This document shows, one piece after another, positions 55,111 through 63,753 of a DNA stretch of 64,000 bases (position 1 is the first letter of the stretch; each line of letters starts with the position of its first letter). Position numbers and translations under genes: made by a program. The notes beneath the pieces were generated by a model. The model made no database searches. It was not told the DNA's origin and saw only the letters and a list, made by a program, of their open reading frames with translations. The stretch spans positions 1,488,001 to 1,552,000 of the forward strand of contig NZ_MPZV01000001.1 of NCBI RefSeq assembly GCF_002020355.1. The letters are read 5' to 3'. The DNA comes from Thioclava sediminum. Lineage in GTDB: Bacteria; Pseudomonadota; Alphaproteobacteria; Rhodobacterales; Rhodobacteraceae.

Positions 55111-56589
55111 ATGCTCGACGACAAGACCGACCTCAAATCCATCCTAAAGGATCCCTCGCTTCTGGCGACAAAGGCCTTCGTCGCGGGCGAATGGGTCGAT
55201 GCCGATGACGGCACCACCTTCGACGTGACCAACCCCGCGCGGGGCGACGTGATCTGCACCGTGCCCGATCTGGGCCGCGCCGAGACCGCCCGCGCCATCG
55301 CTGCCGCCGAGGAGGCGATGAAGGACTGGGCCGCGCGCACCGGCAAGGAACGCGCGCAGATCATGCGCAAATGGTACGACCTGATGATGGAGAACCAGGA
55401 CGATCTGGGCGCGATCCTTACCGCCGAGATGGGCAAGCCGCTCGCCGAGGCGAGGGGCGAGATCGCCTATGGCGCAGGCTTCATCGAGTGGTTCGGCGAA
55501 GAGGCCAAGCGGGTCTATGGCGAGACGATCCCGGGCCATCAGCGCGACAAGCGGATCACAGTAATCAAGCAGCCGATCGGGGTCGCAGCCTCGATCACGC
55601 CGTGGAACTTCCCCAACGCGATGATCGCGCGCAAGGCGGGCCCGGCGCTCGCGGTGGGCTGCGGTTTCGTCTGCCGCCCGGCCTCCGAGACGCCCCTCTC
55701 GGCGCTGGCGATGGCGGTGCTGGGCGAACGCGCGGGCCTGCCCAAAGGCATCCTCTCGGTCATCACCTCCGCGAAAGCCTCCGATATCGGCAAGGAGTTC
55801 TGCGAGAACCACACCGTGCGCAAGCTGACCTTCACCGGCTCGACCGAGGTGGGCCGTATCCTGCTGCGTCAGGCGGCGGATCAGGTGATGAAATGCTCGA
55901 TGGAACTGGGCGGCAACGCGCCCTTCATCGTGTTCGACGACGCCGATCTCGACGCCGCGGTCGAAGGCGCGATGGCGTCGAAATTCCGCAATAACGGTCA
56001 GACCTGCGTCTGCGCCAACCGCATCTACGTCCAGTCCGGGGTCTATGACGCCTTTGCCGAGAAGCTGGCCAAGGCCGTCAACGCCCTCAAGGTGGGCGAC
56101 GGCCTCAAGGAAGGCGTCGAGGCTGGCCCGCTGATCAACGAGGACGCGGTCAAGAAGGTGCAGGAGCATATTCAGGACGTGCTCGATCATGGCGGCTCGA
56201 TCGTCACCGGAGGCGAGCGGCACGAGATGGGCGGCACCTTCTTCCAGCCGACCGTGCTGACCGGGGTCACGCAGGAGGCCAAGGTCTCGCATGAGGAGAC
56301 CTTCGGCCCCGTCGCCCCGCTCTTCAAGTTCGAGACCGAGCAGGAGGCGATCGCCAAGGCCAATGACACAATCTTCGGCCTTGCGAGCTATTTCTACGCC
56401 CGCGACGTGGGCCGCATCACCCGCGTTCAGGAAGGTCTGGAATACGGGATCGTCGGCGTGAACACCGGCCTGATCTCAACCGAGGTCGCGCCCTTCGGCG
56501 GCGTAAAGCAATCGGGTCTGGGCCGCGAAGGGTCGCATCACGGCGTCGAGGATTATCTCGAGATGAAATATATCTGTCTCGCGGTCTGA
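55111..56589 (+). CDS. gabD: succinate-semialdehyde dehydrogenase
   Basis: The 492-residue enzyme oxidises succinic semialdehyde to succinate, linking GABA to the TCA cycle. The catalytic Glu is in SMELGGNAPFIVFDDAD and the Cys in FRNNGQTCVCANR; FGGVKQSGLGREGSHHG is the SSADH-type C-terminus. The coenzyme-binding Lys of ALDHs reads Arg here (FVCRPASETPLSAL), a change I recall from other alphaproteobacterial GabD. No gabT is adjacent. It ends in a good hairpin terminator. Confidence 0.92.
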   Translation: MLDDKTDLKSILKDPSLLATKAFVAGEWVDADDGTTFDVTNPARGDVICTVPDLGRAETARAIAAAEEAMKDWAARTGKERAQIMRKWYDLMMENQDDLGAILTAEMGKPLAEARGEIAYGAGFIEWFGEEAKRVYGETIPGHQRDKRITVIKQPIGVAASITPWNFPNAMIARKAGPALAVGCGFVCRPASETPLSALAMAVLGERAGLPKGILSVITSAKASDIGKEFCENHTVRKLTFTGSTEVGRILLRQAADQVMKCSMELGGNAPFIVFDDADLDAAVEGAMASKFRNNGQTCVCANRIYVQSGVYDAFAEKLAKAVNALKVGDGLKEGVEAGPLINEDAVKKVQEHIQDVLDHGGSIVTGGERHEMGGTFFQPTVLTGVTQEAKVSHEETFGPVAPLFKFETEQEAIAKANDTIFGLASYFYARDVGRITRVQEGLEYGIVGVNTGLISTEVAPFGGVKQSGLGREGSHHGVEDYLEMKYICLAV

Positions 56590-56616
56590 GACCGAGCCGA
56601 GGCGAAAGGACAGTTC

Positions 56617-56648
56617 AGAGGGCGGGCCGCGTGTCCGCCCTCTCTTTC
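56617..56648 (+). terminator. intrinsic terminator after gabD
   Basis: AGAGGGCGG (56617-56625) and CCGCCCTCT (56635-56643) form a 9-bp stem, followed by a short pyrimidine run. Confidence 0.7.
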
Positions 56649-56681
56649 ATTAATACTCACCGCTGCTTATCTTGTCCGTGA

Positions 56682-58106
56682 ATGAGAATGAGGGGCCGGG
56701 CTTTGGGCATTTCCGACATTGCGGACGGGATCACGCGCGGGATCGAGGGCATGGGCCATTCGGTCTCGGAGGCGCTGTTCGAACCGGTGATCCGGCTCGG
56801 CGTGACGGGTCTGTCGCGCGCGGGCAAGACCGTGTTCATCACCTCGCTAGTCGCGAACCTGCTGGATCGCGGGCGGATGCCTGCGCTGGGATCGGCGTCG
56901 GATATCACCGCCGCCTATCTGCAGCCGCAGCCCGACGACACCGTGCCGCGCTTCGACTTTGAGAGCCACCTTGCCGCGCTGACCGGCCCTTCGCCGCATT
57001 GGCCCGAGGGCACGCGCGCCGTCTCGGAGCTGCGGCTGTCCTTCCGCATCCAGCCGCGCGGGATGCTGGGCGCGGTGCGGGGTCCGCGCGTCGTGCATCT
57101 CGATATCGTGGATTACCCCGGCGAGTGGCTGCTCGACCTCGGGCTTATGGACAAAAGCTATGCCGAGTGGTCGGCAGAGGCGCTGGCGCGTCTGCCGAAC
57201 CGTCCGCAAGGCGCGGAATATCTGACGCAATCCGAGGCGGCGGACGGCACCGCGGAATTCACCGAGCCGCAAGCCAAGGCGCTGGCGGCGGGCTTCACCC
57301 GATACCTCACCGAGGCGCGCGATGCGGGGTTCTCTGACTGCACGCCGGGGCGCTTCCTGCTGCCCGGCGAGATGGCCGGATCGCCCGCCCTGACCTTCGC
57401 GCCGCTGCCCGCGGGCGACGCCCCGCGCGGCTCGCTTCGGCGCGAGATGGAGCGCCGCTACGACGCCTACAAACGCGAGGTCGTGCGCCCCTTCTTCCGC
57501 GATCATTTCGCCAAGATCGACCGACAGGTGGTGCTGGTCGACGTATTGGGCGCGATCCATTCGGGGCCCGCCGCGCTCGACGATCTGCGTCAGGCGATGG
57601 CCGATATTCTGGCGGCCTTCCGTCCGGGCCGCGCAAGCTGGCTGACCTCGCTGATCGGCGGCAAGCGGGTCGAGAAAATCCTCTTCGCCGCGACCAAGGC
57701 GGATCACCTGCACCATACGCAACACGCCCGCCTGACCTCGATCACCGGCGCACTGCTGCGCGAGGCCAAGGACCGTGCCGATTTCGCGGGCGCGAAGACT
57801 CTCGCGCTGTCGATCGCGGCGCTGCGCAGCACCACGGAAGAAACCCTCTCGCATGACGGGGCGGAATTGCAGGCCGTGCGCGGGCGGCTGGAGAACGGCA
57901 AGTCGGTCGCGCTCTATCCCGGCGAATTGCCCGCCGACCCAGCGCAGCTTCTCTCGCCCGCGGCGCAAGGGGCCTCCGCATGGCTCGACGAGGATTATTC
58001 GATCATGAACTTCGCCCCGGCCCCGGTGATCTTGCGACCCGGCGAAGGCCCGCCGCATATCCGGCTCGACCGCGCGGCCGATTTCCTGATCGGGGACAAG
58101 CTATGA
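56682..58106 (+). CDS. YcjX-family P-loop ATPase
   Basis: The 474-residue protein has the Walker A motif LSRAGKTVF near 44-52, IVDYPGEWLLD (Walker B-like) near 145, and FAATKADHLHHTQHARL. This is the YcjX family, DUF463, a predicted nucleotide-binding protein of the envelope-stress (phage-shock) neighbourhood in enterobacteria. It is paired with the YcjF homologue as there. The start is not firm: 56682 has no ribosome-binding site. Confidence 0.87.
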   Translation: MRMRGRALGISDIADGITRGIEGMGHSVSEALFEPVIRLGVTGLSRAGKTVFITSLVANLLDRGRMPALGSASDITAAYLQPQPDDTVPRFDFESHLAALTGPSPHWPEGTRAVSELRLSFRIQPRGMLGAVRGPRVVHLDIVDYPGEWLLDLGLMDKSYAEWSAEALARLPNRPQGAEYLTQSEAADGTAEFTEPQAKALAAGFTRYLTEARDAGFSDCTPGRFLLPGEMAGSPALTFAPLPAGDAPRGSLRREMERRYDAYKREVVRPFFRDHFAKIDRQVVLVDVLGAIHSGPAALDDLRQAMADILAAFRPGRASWLTSLIGGKRVEKILFAATKADHLHHTQHARLTSITGALLREAKDRADFAGAKTLALSIAALRSTTEETLSHDGAELQAVRGRLENGKSVALYPGELPADPAQLLSPAAQGASAWLDEDYSIMNFAPAPVILRPGEGPPHIRLDRAADFLIGDKL

Positions 58107-59101
58107 AAAAACCGGTGATGATCGAGATCGAGGACGCGCCCTCGCCCGCCGAGGCCGCGCCGATCGAGGATATGCCGAGCGCGACCGAGGAGCGGCTGGA
58201 AGGCCGCGCCATGCAGATCGCGACCCGGCTGGGGGCGCGCCGCACCTCGCCCATCGTACGATTCTTCTGGCGCGCCAGCGTGGCGTTGATGGGCTTCCTA
58301 ATCTCCGTCGCGCTCTGGCGCTTCATCGACGGGCTGTTCGCCACCCATCCGATCCTCGGCTGGATCGGAACCGCGCTGGTCGCGGCCTTCGCGCTTGGCG
58401 CGCTGCTGATCACCGGACGAGAAATCGCCGCGTTTTCAAGGCTGGCCCGCCTCGACAAGGTCCATAAGGAAGTGTCGGAAGCGCTGAGCGAAGATGACCT
58501 AAGCCGCGCGCGGAAAGTCACGGCGCATGTCTCGGGCCTCTATGCCGCGCAGCCCGAGATGGACTGGGCGCGCAAGCGGCTGGCCGAGCAAACGGGCGAG
58601 GTGCTCGACACCGACACGCTGATGGGACTGGCAGAAACTGAACTGATGGGCCCGCTGGACGCCGCCGCCCGGCTCGAGATCGAAGCTGCCGCGCGCACCG
58701 TCGCCACGGTGACCGCCGTCGTGCCGCTGGCGCTGGCCGACGTCTTCACCGCGCTCACCGCAAACCTCCGGATGATCCGGCGCATCGCGGAAATCTATGG
58801 CGGGCGCTCGGGCACGCTCGGCTCGATCCGGCTGGCGCGCACGGTGATGACCCATCTCGTCGCGACCGGTGCGGTGGCGGCGGGCGACGATCTGATCGAG
58901 ACGGTCACCGGCGGTCATCTGGTCTCGAAACTCTCGCGCCGCTTCGGCGAAGGCGTGATCAACGGGGCACTCACCGCCCGGGTCGGGATCGCCGCGCTGG
59001 AGGTCTGCCGCCCGATGCCCTTCCGGAAGCTGCAAAAGCCGCGCGTGACCAATCTGATCGGCCGGTCTCTGACGGGCGTGTTCGGGAAGAAAGAGGACTG
59101 A
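58103..59101 (+). CDS. YcjF-family (DUF697) membrane protein
   Basis: The 332-residue protein has two membrane helices (about 67-85 and 93-113) after an acidic N-terminus, and a DUF697 C-terminal half (AARTVATVTAVVPLALADVF). It overlaps the YcjX gene as ATGA, and the two are translated together. The family partners YcjX at the inner membrane; its action is unknown. Confidence 0.87.
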   Translation: MKKPVMIEIEDAPSPAEAAPIEDMPSATEERLEGRAMQIATRLGARRTSPIVRFFWRASVALMGFLISVALWRFIDGLFATHPILGWIGTALVAAFALGALLITGREIAAFSRLARLDKVHKEVSEALSEDDLSRARKVTAHVSGLYAAQPEMDWARKRLAEQTGEVLDTDTLMGLAETELMGPLDAAARLEIEAAARTVATVTAVVPLALADVFTALTANLRMIRRIAEIYGGRSGTLGSIRLARTVMTHLVATGAVAAGDDLIETVTGGHLVSKLSRRFGEGVINGALTARVGIAALEVCRPMPFRKLQKPRVTNLIGRSLTGVFGKKED

Positions 59102-59105
59102 GCCT

Positions 59106-59161
59106 CTTCCTCTTGGCAGAAGTATCCCGGCGGGCTCCGAAGGAGCGGGGGCAGAGCCCCC
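59106..59161 (-). repeat. dispersed intergenic element, copy J
   Basis: TTCCTCTTGG, AAGTATCCCGGCGG (degenerate core), spacer with GGGCTCC/GGAGC, GGGGGCAGAGCCCCCT. It follows the globin gene on the minus strand. Confidence 0.85.
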
Positions 59162-59165
59162 TCGC

Positions 59166-59573
59166 CTATTTCAGCTTCGGAATCCCGCCCGGAAGCGTCT
59201 CACGCTCGACCACGCCCTGCCGCAGGCTCATGCCGATGCGATGGGCGAGCGCCGACCAACCCGCCGCCTGTTCGGGCGACAGTTCCTCGATCAGCACCTT
59301 GTCGAATTCCGCGAGCCAGGTTGAAAACATTCCCGGGCGCACATTGCCTGCCGCGCGGTGGACCTGCATGGGCGAGCCATCATAGCCCGGTTTGCGCAGG
59401 ATCGCGTTCTTCCAGAACCGCGCGACCTTGTCCTCATGGGTGGGCCAGTCGGTGACATGCACCGCAAAGACCGGACCGAGCATCGCGTGGCTGCGCACGC
59501 GCTCGTAGAAGCGCGCCACGACGCGGTCGATCTCCGCCTCGGTGATCTCGAAACGTGCCAAGGGGTCAGCCAT
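59166..59573 (-). CDS. truncated hemoglobin, group III type
   Basis: The 135-residue truncated globin has [17 protein letters not shown] for helix B with Phe/Tyr at B9-B10, [12 protein letters not shown] for helix E-like, and the proximal His72 in PMQVHRAAG. The lack of the Gly-Gly pairs of group I and the length fit group III, found in alphaproteobacteria. It could bind O2 or NO. Its start lies inside the ruvB 3' end (8-base overlap), so it is translated with ruvB. Confidence 0.85.
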   Translation of the reverse strand: MADPLARFEITEAEIDRVVARFYERVRSHAMLGPVFAVHVTDWPTHEDKVARFWKNAILRKPGYDGSPMQVHRAAGNVRPGMFSTWLAEFDKVLIEELSPEQAAGWSALAHRIGMSLRQGVVERETLPGGIPKLK

Positions 59574-60606
59574 CGCCAAAGAGGTCCGTCTGCGGGGTGG
59601 CGGGTTTCGGTGCCTCGAGCCCCAGATGCCGCCACGCCCGCGCGCCCAGCATCCGACCACGCGGGGTGCGGCTGATCAGGCCCTGTTGCAACAGGTAGGG
59701 TTCGATGACTTCTTCGATCGCGTCGCGACTTTCTGACAGCGCGGCCGAGAGCGTCTCCACCCCCACCGGGCCGCCGCCATAATGATCGGCCATCAGCATC
59801 ATGTAGCGCCGGTCCGCCCCGTCGAGACCGAGATTGTCGACACCGAGCCGCGTCAGCGCGCGGTCCGCGATCTCGCGGGTCAGCCGCCCCTCGCCCTCGA
59901 CCAGCGCGAAATCGACGACTCGGCGCAGCAGGCGACCTGCGATGCGCGGGGTGCCACGCGCGCGCTTGGCGATCTCGCGGGTGCCCGCGGGGTCGGACGG
60001 GATACCCAAGAGCCGCGACCCGCGTGTCACGATCAGGTCCAGCTCGTCCTCGGTGTAGAATTGCAACCGCGTCGGGATGCCGAAGCGGTCGCGCAGGGGC
60101 GTCGTCAGCAGGCCGAGCCGCGTGGTCGCGCCGACCAGAGTGAAGGGCTGCAACTCGATCCGCACAGTGCGCGCGGCAGGCCCCTCGCCGATCACCAGAT
60201 CGAGCTCGAAATCCTCCATCGCGGGATAGAGCACTTCCTCCACCGCCGGGTTCATCCGGTGAATCTCGTCGATGAAGAGCACGTCGCGCGCTTCGAGATT
60301 GGTCAGGATCGCGGCCAGATCGCCCGCCTTGGCGAGCACCGGTCCGGAGGTCATCTTGAAGTTCACACCGAGCTCGCGCGCCATGATCTGCGCCAGCGTC
60401 GTCTTGCCCAGACCGGGCGGGCCGTGGAACAGCGTGTGATCCATCGCCTGGCTGCGCATCTTCGCGCTTTCGATGAAGACGCGCAGGTTGGCGCGGGCTT
60501 CGGCTTGGCCCGTAAATTCCTCCAGCGCCTGTGGGCGCAGGGCGCGGTCGGCGTCTTCGGGCAGGCGGTCGGGCCGCAGGGTGGGATCAGGTTCGCTCAT
60601 CGTCAT
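59566..60606 (-). CDS. ruvB: Holliday junction branch-migration ATPase RuvB
   Basis: The 346-residue AAA+ motor has the Walker A motif [12 protein letters not shown], Walker [10 protein letters not shown], sensor [19 protein letters not shown] and a C-terminal winged helix with [12 protein letters not shown]. With RuvA it drives branch migration. It lies 80 bases after ruvA, with repeat copy K in the gap. ATG at 60606 or 60600 are both possible. Confidence 0.97.
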   Translation of the reverse strand: MTMSEPDPTLRPDRLPEDADRALRPQALEEFTGQAEARANLRVFIESAKMRSQAMDHTLFHGPPGLGKTTLAQIMARELGVNFKMTSGPVLAKAGDLAAILTNLEARDVLFIDEIHRMNPAVEEVLYPAMEDFELDLVIGEGPAARTVRIELQPFTLVGATTRLGLLTTPLRDRFGIPTRLQFYTEDELDLIVTRGSRLLGIPSDPAGTREIAKRARGTPRIAGRLLRRVVDFALVEGEGRLTREIADRALTRLGVDNLGLDGADRRYMMLMADHYGGGPVGVETLSAALSESRDAIEEVIEPYLLQQGLISRTPRGRMLGARAWRHLGLEAPKPATPQTDLFGDG

Positions 60607-60639
60607 TTACTGTCGCGCCTTTGGCGGAGGGGAGCAAGC

Positions 60640-60683
60640 GGGGCGCTGCCCCGCACCCCGGGATATTTATCCCAAAAGGAAGA
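60640..60683 (+). repeat. dispersed intergenic element, copy K (compact)
   Basis: GGGGCGCTGCCCC (60640-60652), almost no spacer, CACCCCGGGATATTT, ATCCCAAAAGGAAG. It lies between ruvA and ruvB but is oriented opposite to both genes, one of two copies that break the usual orientation rule. Confidence 0.85.
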
Positions 60684-60685
60684 GG

Positions 60686-61354
60686 TCAATCCTTCGGGGC
60701 CAGGAGCCTTAGCGCCGCGCGGATCAGCGTGGCCGTGTCGGTGACCTCCGGGTCGTCATTGGCCTGCGCCACGGCACCGGCCGCGTCCGAGGGCGCATAA
60801 CCGAGATTGGTGAGCGCGGAGATTGCCTCGGCGGTGAAGTTTACCTTCGGCGTCGCGGCCGGGGCTGCTTTCTTTGCGGGCTTCTTGGCCGGCGTGTCCT
60901 CGATCACCTCGGGGGTGGCATCAACGGTGAACTCCGCCCCCATCGCCATGACGGTCGGCGCTTTCTCCTTCAGCTCAAGCACGACGCGCTGCGCGAGTTT
61001 CGGGCCGACGCCGGGGGCGGATTTCACCGCCGACCAGTCGCCCAGTGCGATCGCGCGGCCCAGCCCGTCCGCGCCGAGCGTGCCGAGGATCGCGAGCGAA
61101 GCTTTCGCGCCGATCCCCTGCACCGAGGTCAGCAGCCGGTGCCATTCCTTCTCCAGCAGTGTCGGGAAGCCGAAGAGCTGGAGCAGGTCCTCGCGCACCA
61201 GCAGGTCGGTATAGAGCGCGCAGGCCTCGCCCACGGGCGGCAGCGATTGCGCGGTGCGCTGGCTGACATGGACGACATAGCCCACGCCGCGCACGTCGAT
61301 CATGACGTGGTCGAGCGCGCGGTGGATGATGACTCCTGCGATGCGACCGATCAT
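60686..61354 (-). CDS. ruvA: Holliday junction DNA helicase subunit RuvA
   Basis: The 222-residue protein has an N-terminal OB-fold ([20 protein letters not shown]), two HhH motifs ([32 protein letters not shown]) and the C-terminal domain that contacts RuvB ([16 protein letters not shown]). An Ala/Lys/Pro-rich linker lies between. The start overlaps the ruvC stop by 4 bases. Confidence 0.97.
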   Translation of the reverse strand: MIGRIAGVIIHRALDHVMIDVRGVGYVVHVSQRTAQSLPPVGEACALYTDLLVREDLLQLFGFPTLLEKEWHRLLTSVQGIGAKASLAILGTLGADGLGRAIALGDWSAVKSAPGVGPKLAQRVVLELKEKAPTVMAMGAEFTVDATPEVIEDTPAKKPAKKAAPAATPKVNFTAEAISALTNLGYAPSDAAGAVAQANDDPEVTDTATLIRAALRLLAPKD

Positions 61355-61884
61355 GCGCGCCTCCGTTGCGTCGTGCCCAAGGCATCGCGGGAAAGTTGCG
61401 CCGCGTTCATCCGAGCCGCCGATTGCAAGTGGAAGGCGTGGCAGATCGCGATGGCGAGCGCATCGGCCGCATCGGCCCCTTCGAACTGCACGCCGGGCAA
61501 TTGATGACGCACCATGTGCTGCACCTGCGTCTTGTCGGCATGGCCGACGCCGACGACGGTTTTCTTGATCGCGTTGGGGGCATATTCGCCAACCTCGAGC
61601 CCGGCCTGCGCCGGGGCCAGAAGCGCAATGCCGCGCGCCTGCCCCAGTTTCAGCGTCGCCACCGCGTCCTTGTTGACGAAGGTCTGCTCTACCGCGGCCG
61701 CCTCGGGTGCGTGGGTCGCGATGACCGCGCTCAGCCCTTCGTGCAGCACCAGCAGGCGCTTTGCCAAATCCTTACCTTCGGAGTGGAGAATCCCGTTCGC
61801 GACATGCCTGAGTCGCGATCCGTCCATCTCGATCACGCCCCATCCGAGATTGCGTAACCCCGGATCGATCCCGATCACCCGCAT
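61351..61884 (-). CDS. ruvC: Holliday junction resolvase RuvC
   Basis: The 177-residue RNase-H-like nuclease has acidic residues in [16 protein letters not shown] (Asp7), VEQTFVNKD (Glu) and [15 protein letters not shown] (two Asp). It cuts junctions held by RuvAB. The ATG at 61884 gives the family start; 23 residues upstream were rejected. A possible SOS box lies just upstream. Confidence 0.96.
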   Translation of the reverse strand: MRVIGIDPGLRNLGWGVIEMDGSRLRHVANGILHSEGKDLAKRLLVLHEGLSAVIATHAPEAAAVEQTFVNKDAVATLKLGQARGIALLAPAQAGLEVGEYAPNAIKKTVVGVGHADKTQVQHMVRHQLPGVQFEGADAADALAIAICHAFHLQSAARMNAAQLSRDALGTTQRRRA

Positions 61885-61896
61885 TTGCCCTGCCTC

Positions 61897-61911
61897 GTTC
61901 TCGTGTTGTTT
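61897..61911. promoter_or_regulatory. candidate LexA (SOS) box before ruvC
   Basis: GTTC (61897-61900), 7 bases, GTTT (61908-61911). The alphaproteobacterial LexA site is GTTC-N7-GTTC, so there is one mismatch. It lies 13 bases upstream of the ruvC start, a plausible place to repress ruvCAB. Confidence 0.45.
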
Positions 61912-62012
61912 CGCAAGAACTAGCACGAAAAGGGAACATCGGCCAGAGGGCATGCAAAAACCGGCCTCATATCACATGCGATTCCTGCATGGCGGGGCTG
62001 CCAAAACTGAGA

Positions 62013-62041
62013 TTGTTTTCGCACCCTGCCAGTCTTATCTG
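62013..62041 (+). promoter_or_regulatory. candidate promoter of the DUF1127 gene
   Basis: TTGTTT (62013-62018) and TATCTG (62036-62041) are 17 bases apart, about 60 bases before the ATG. It could be sigma70 or heat-shock type, as related DUF1127 genes in Rhodobacter are stress-driven. Confidence 0.3.
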
Positions 62042-62100
62042 CGCTTCAGAAGATGTAATGCCCGAAACTTGAGCAGTTTGTGAACTGAAGGATCCTCCCC

Positions 62101-62286
62101 ATGGCTTCGATGGATATCAACACCCGCATGAGCCGCAGCGCCCGACCGAGCGTCTTTACCTCGCTGATCGCAGCCCTGCACGACTGGAACGACGCACGCG
62201 TCACCCGCAAAGCTCTGATGAAGCTCAGCGACCGCGCGCTGGACGATATCGGCCTGACCCGGCTCGACGTGGCGCGCCTGCGCTAA
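62101..62286 (+). CDS. DUF1127 (YjiS-like) small protein
   Basis: The 61-residue, Arg-rich protein has the DUF1127 helix-turn LMKLSDRALDDIGLTRLDV at 39-57. Members in Rhodobacter and Agrobacterium are small RNA-binding or stress proteins that affect phosphate, oxidative-stress and sRNA responses. It has its own promoter region and terminator, so it is a single transcription unit. AAGGA lies near the start. Confidence 0.88.
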   Translation: MASMDINTRMSRSARPSVFTSLIAALHDWNDARVTRKALMKLSDRALDDIGLTRLDVARLR

Positions 62287-62306
62287 CGCAACCGACAGGT
62301 CATGCG

Positions 62307-62341
62307 AAAAGGGCTGCCCCGGCAACGGCGCAGCCCTTTCT
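62307..62341 (+). terminator. intrinsic terminator after the DUF1127 gene
   Basis: AAAAGGGCTG and CAGCCCTTTC pair across a 14-base loop and are followed by TTT; the flanking A run could serve the convergent gene too. Confidence 0.75.
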
Positions 62342-62364
62342 TTATGTCGTAATGGCTTTGGCGT

Positions 62365-62712
62365 TCAGCCGATATACGGCGCGAGCAGCCCGGCGATCTT
62401 GCGGGTGATCGGGTCGGCATGCATGATCCAGGCCCCCACCCGTTCGAATTGCGACCCACCCGCGAGGCTTGCGACACGCGCCTCGTAGCTCTCCTGGCCC
62501 ACCTGCGCCAGCATCGCGCCCTTCACCAGCAGAATACCGGCAAAGATCAGCGCCACCCCGCGCAGCGGAATACTGCGGCGCGATTTCGGGCGCATGGAAT
62601 CGAAATAGCTGCGCCCCAATGCACCGGACGCCTCGAATGCACCGCCTGCTTGATGGATCTGGTCGATCCGATGCAGGCGCTTTTCAAAAGACTCTATTTG
62701 TGGATCGCGCAT
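62365..62712 (-). CDS. small membrane protein, unknown
   Basis: The 115-residue protein has one membrane helix near 54-73 (GVALIFAGILLVKGAMLAQV) with a basic N-terminal side (MRPKSRRS), so the N-terminus is probably cytoplasmic. I recognise no domain. It ends 24 bases from the DUF1127 terminator. The ATG at 62712 was chosen over one 36 bases upstream because the added residues look like leader. Confidence 0.65.
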   Translation of the reverse strand: MRDPQIESFEKRLHRIDQIHQAGGAFEASGALGRSYFDSMRPKSRRSIPLRGVALIFAGILLVKGAMLAQVGQESYEARVASLAGGSQFERVGAWIMHADPITRKIAGLLAPYIG

Positions 62713-62804
62713 GGCAAACCCCGTTAACTGCGATGCCCCCAAAGGCAATTTCTCAGGTCAGGGTAAAGCAATCCTTACCGCAATCAGAGCGGATTTGTGG
62801 CGGA

Positions 62805-63674
62805 TTAGGCGCGCTGCATGGCCAATGTCGTCCATTCGCCGAATTCCTTACGCGAATGGGAAACAAAGCCCTGCGCCTGATAGGCGGCGACCACTTCATC
62901 GGCCTGTTCATTGAGGATTCCGCTGAGGATCACGAAGCCCGATTCGGCGCAGTTGCGGCCCATTTCGGGGGCGAGCGCGACGAGCGGGCCTTTGAGGATA
63001 TTGGCGAAGATCAGATCGAAGGGCGCGGCCTCTTTCAGGCGCGGATCGCCGAAGCCGGCGGCCTCGATGCAGATCACACGGCCCTCAAGATCGTTCACCG
63101 CGACATTCGCCGCCGCCGTCTCTACCGCGACCGGATCGATATCGGAGGCCAGCACCGGCTCGGGCCAGAGCTTCGCCGCCGCCATCGCCAGAACGGCGGT
63201 GCCGCAACCGATATCGGCGACGTTGTGGAAGGTGTGACCCTCGTTCGCCAGATCGTCGAGCGCGGTCAAGCAGCCCGAGGTGGTGCCGTGATGGCCCGTC
63301 CCGAAGGCCATCGCCGCATCGATCCGCAGCGCGATCGCATCGGCGGGGATCTTGTCCTCGTCATGGCTGCCATAGAGGAAGAAGCGGCCCGCGCGCACCG
63401 GGGCCAGTTCGCGCCGCACATGGGCGACCCAATCGGTTTCCGGGATTTCCGAGACAACGAAGGGCTGCGCCCCATGCGAGATCGCCAGCAGGTCCAGCGC
63501 CACATCGTCGGGGGCCTCGAGGAAATAGCCCGAAACCTCGTAACGGCCCGACCCGTCCTCGATCTCGAACACGCCGGTACCGTAGGGGCCGGGATCGAGT
63601 TCTTCGAGACGTTCGGACAGCGCCTCGGCGGCCTCGCGATCGGCCAGCGTGGTAAAGGCGGTGAAGGTGGTCAT
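62805..63674 (-). CDS. prmA: ribosomal protein L11 methyltransferase
   Basis: The 289-residue enzyme methylates L11. The N-terminal substrate domain is followed by the methyltransferase with AFGTGHHGTT, VADIGCGTAVLAMAA and FANILKGPL (NPPF-like catalytic site). Length is normal. It precedes the partial msrA gene in the leftward direction. Confidence 0.95.
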   Translation of the reverse strand: MTTFTAFTTLADREAAEALSERLEELDPGPYGTGVFEIEDGSGRYEVSGYFLEAPDDVALDLLAISHGAQPFVVSEIPETDWVAHVRRELAPVRAGRFFLYGSHDEDKIPADAIALRIDAAMAFGTGHHGTTSGCLTALDDLANEGHTFHNVADIGCGTAVLAMAAAKLWPEPVLASDIDPVAVETAAANVAVNDLEGRVICIEAAGFGDPRLKEAAPFDLIFANILKGPLVALAPEMGRNCAESGFVILSGILNEQADEVVAAYQAQGFVSHSRKEFGEWTTLAMQRA

Positions 63675-63753
63675 GGGCGCGCTCCTCGGGATGGTTGCGC
63701 CCGGGCTTAGGGCCGCGGGCGCGAGCCGTCAAGCGGCGCGCACACGCATCAGA

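Noticed and set aside
55675-55700. Lys to Arg change in GabD (CRPASETP) as loss of function
   Set aside because: Catalytic Cys and Glu are intact and the change appears to be typical of alphaproteobacterial GabD; not evidence of a dead enzyme.
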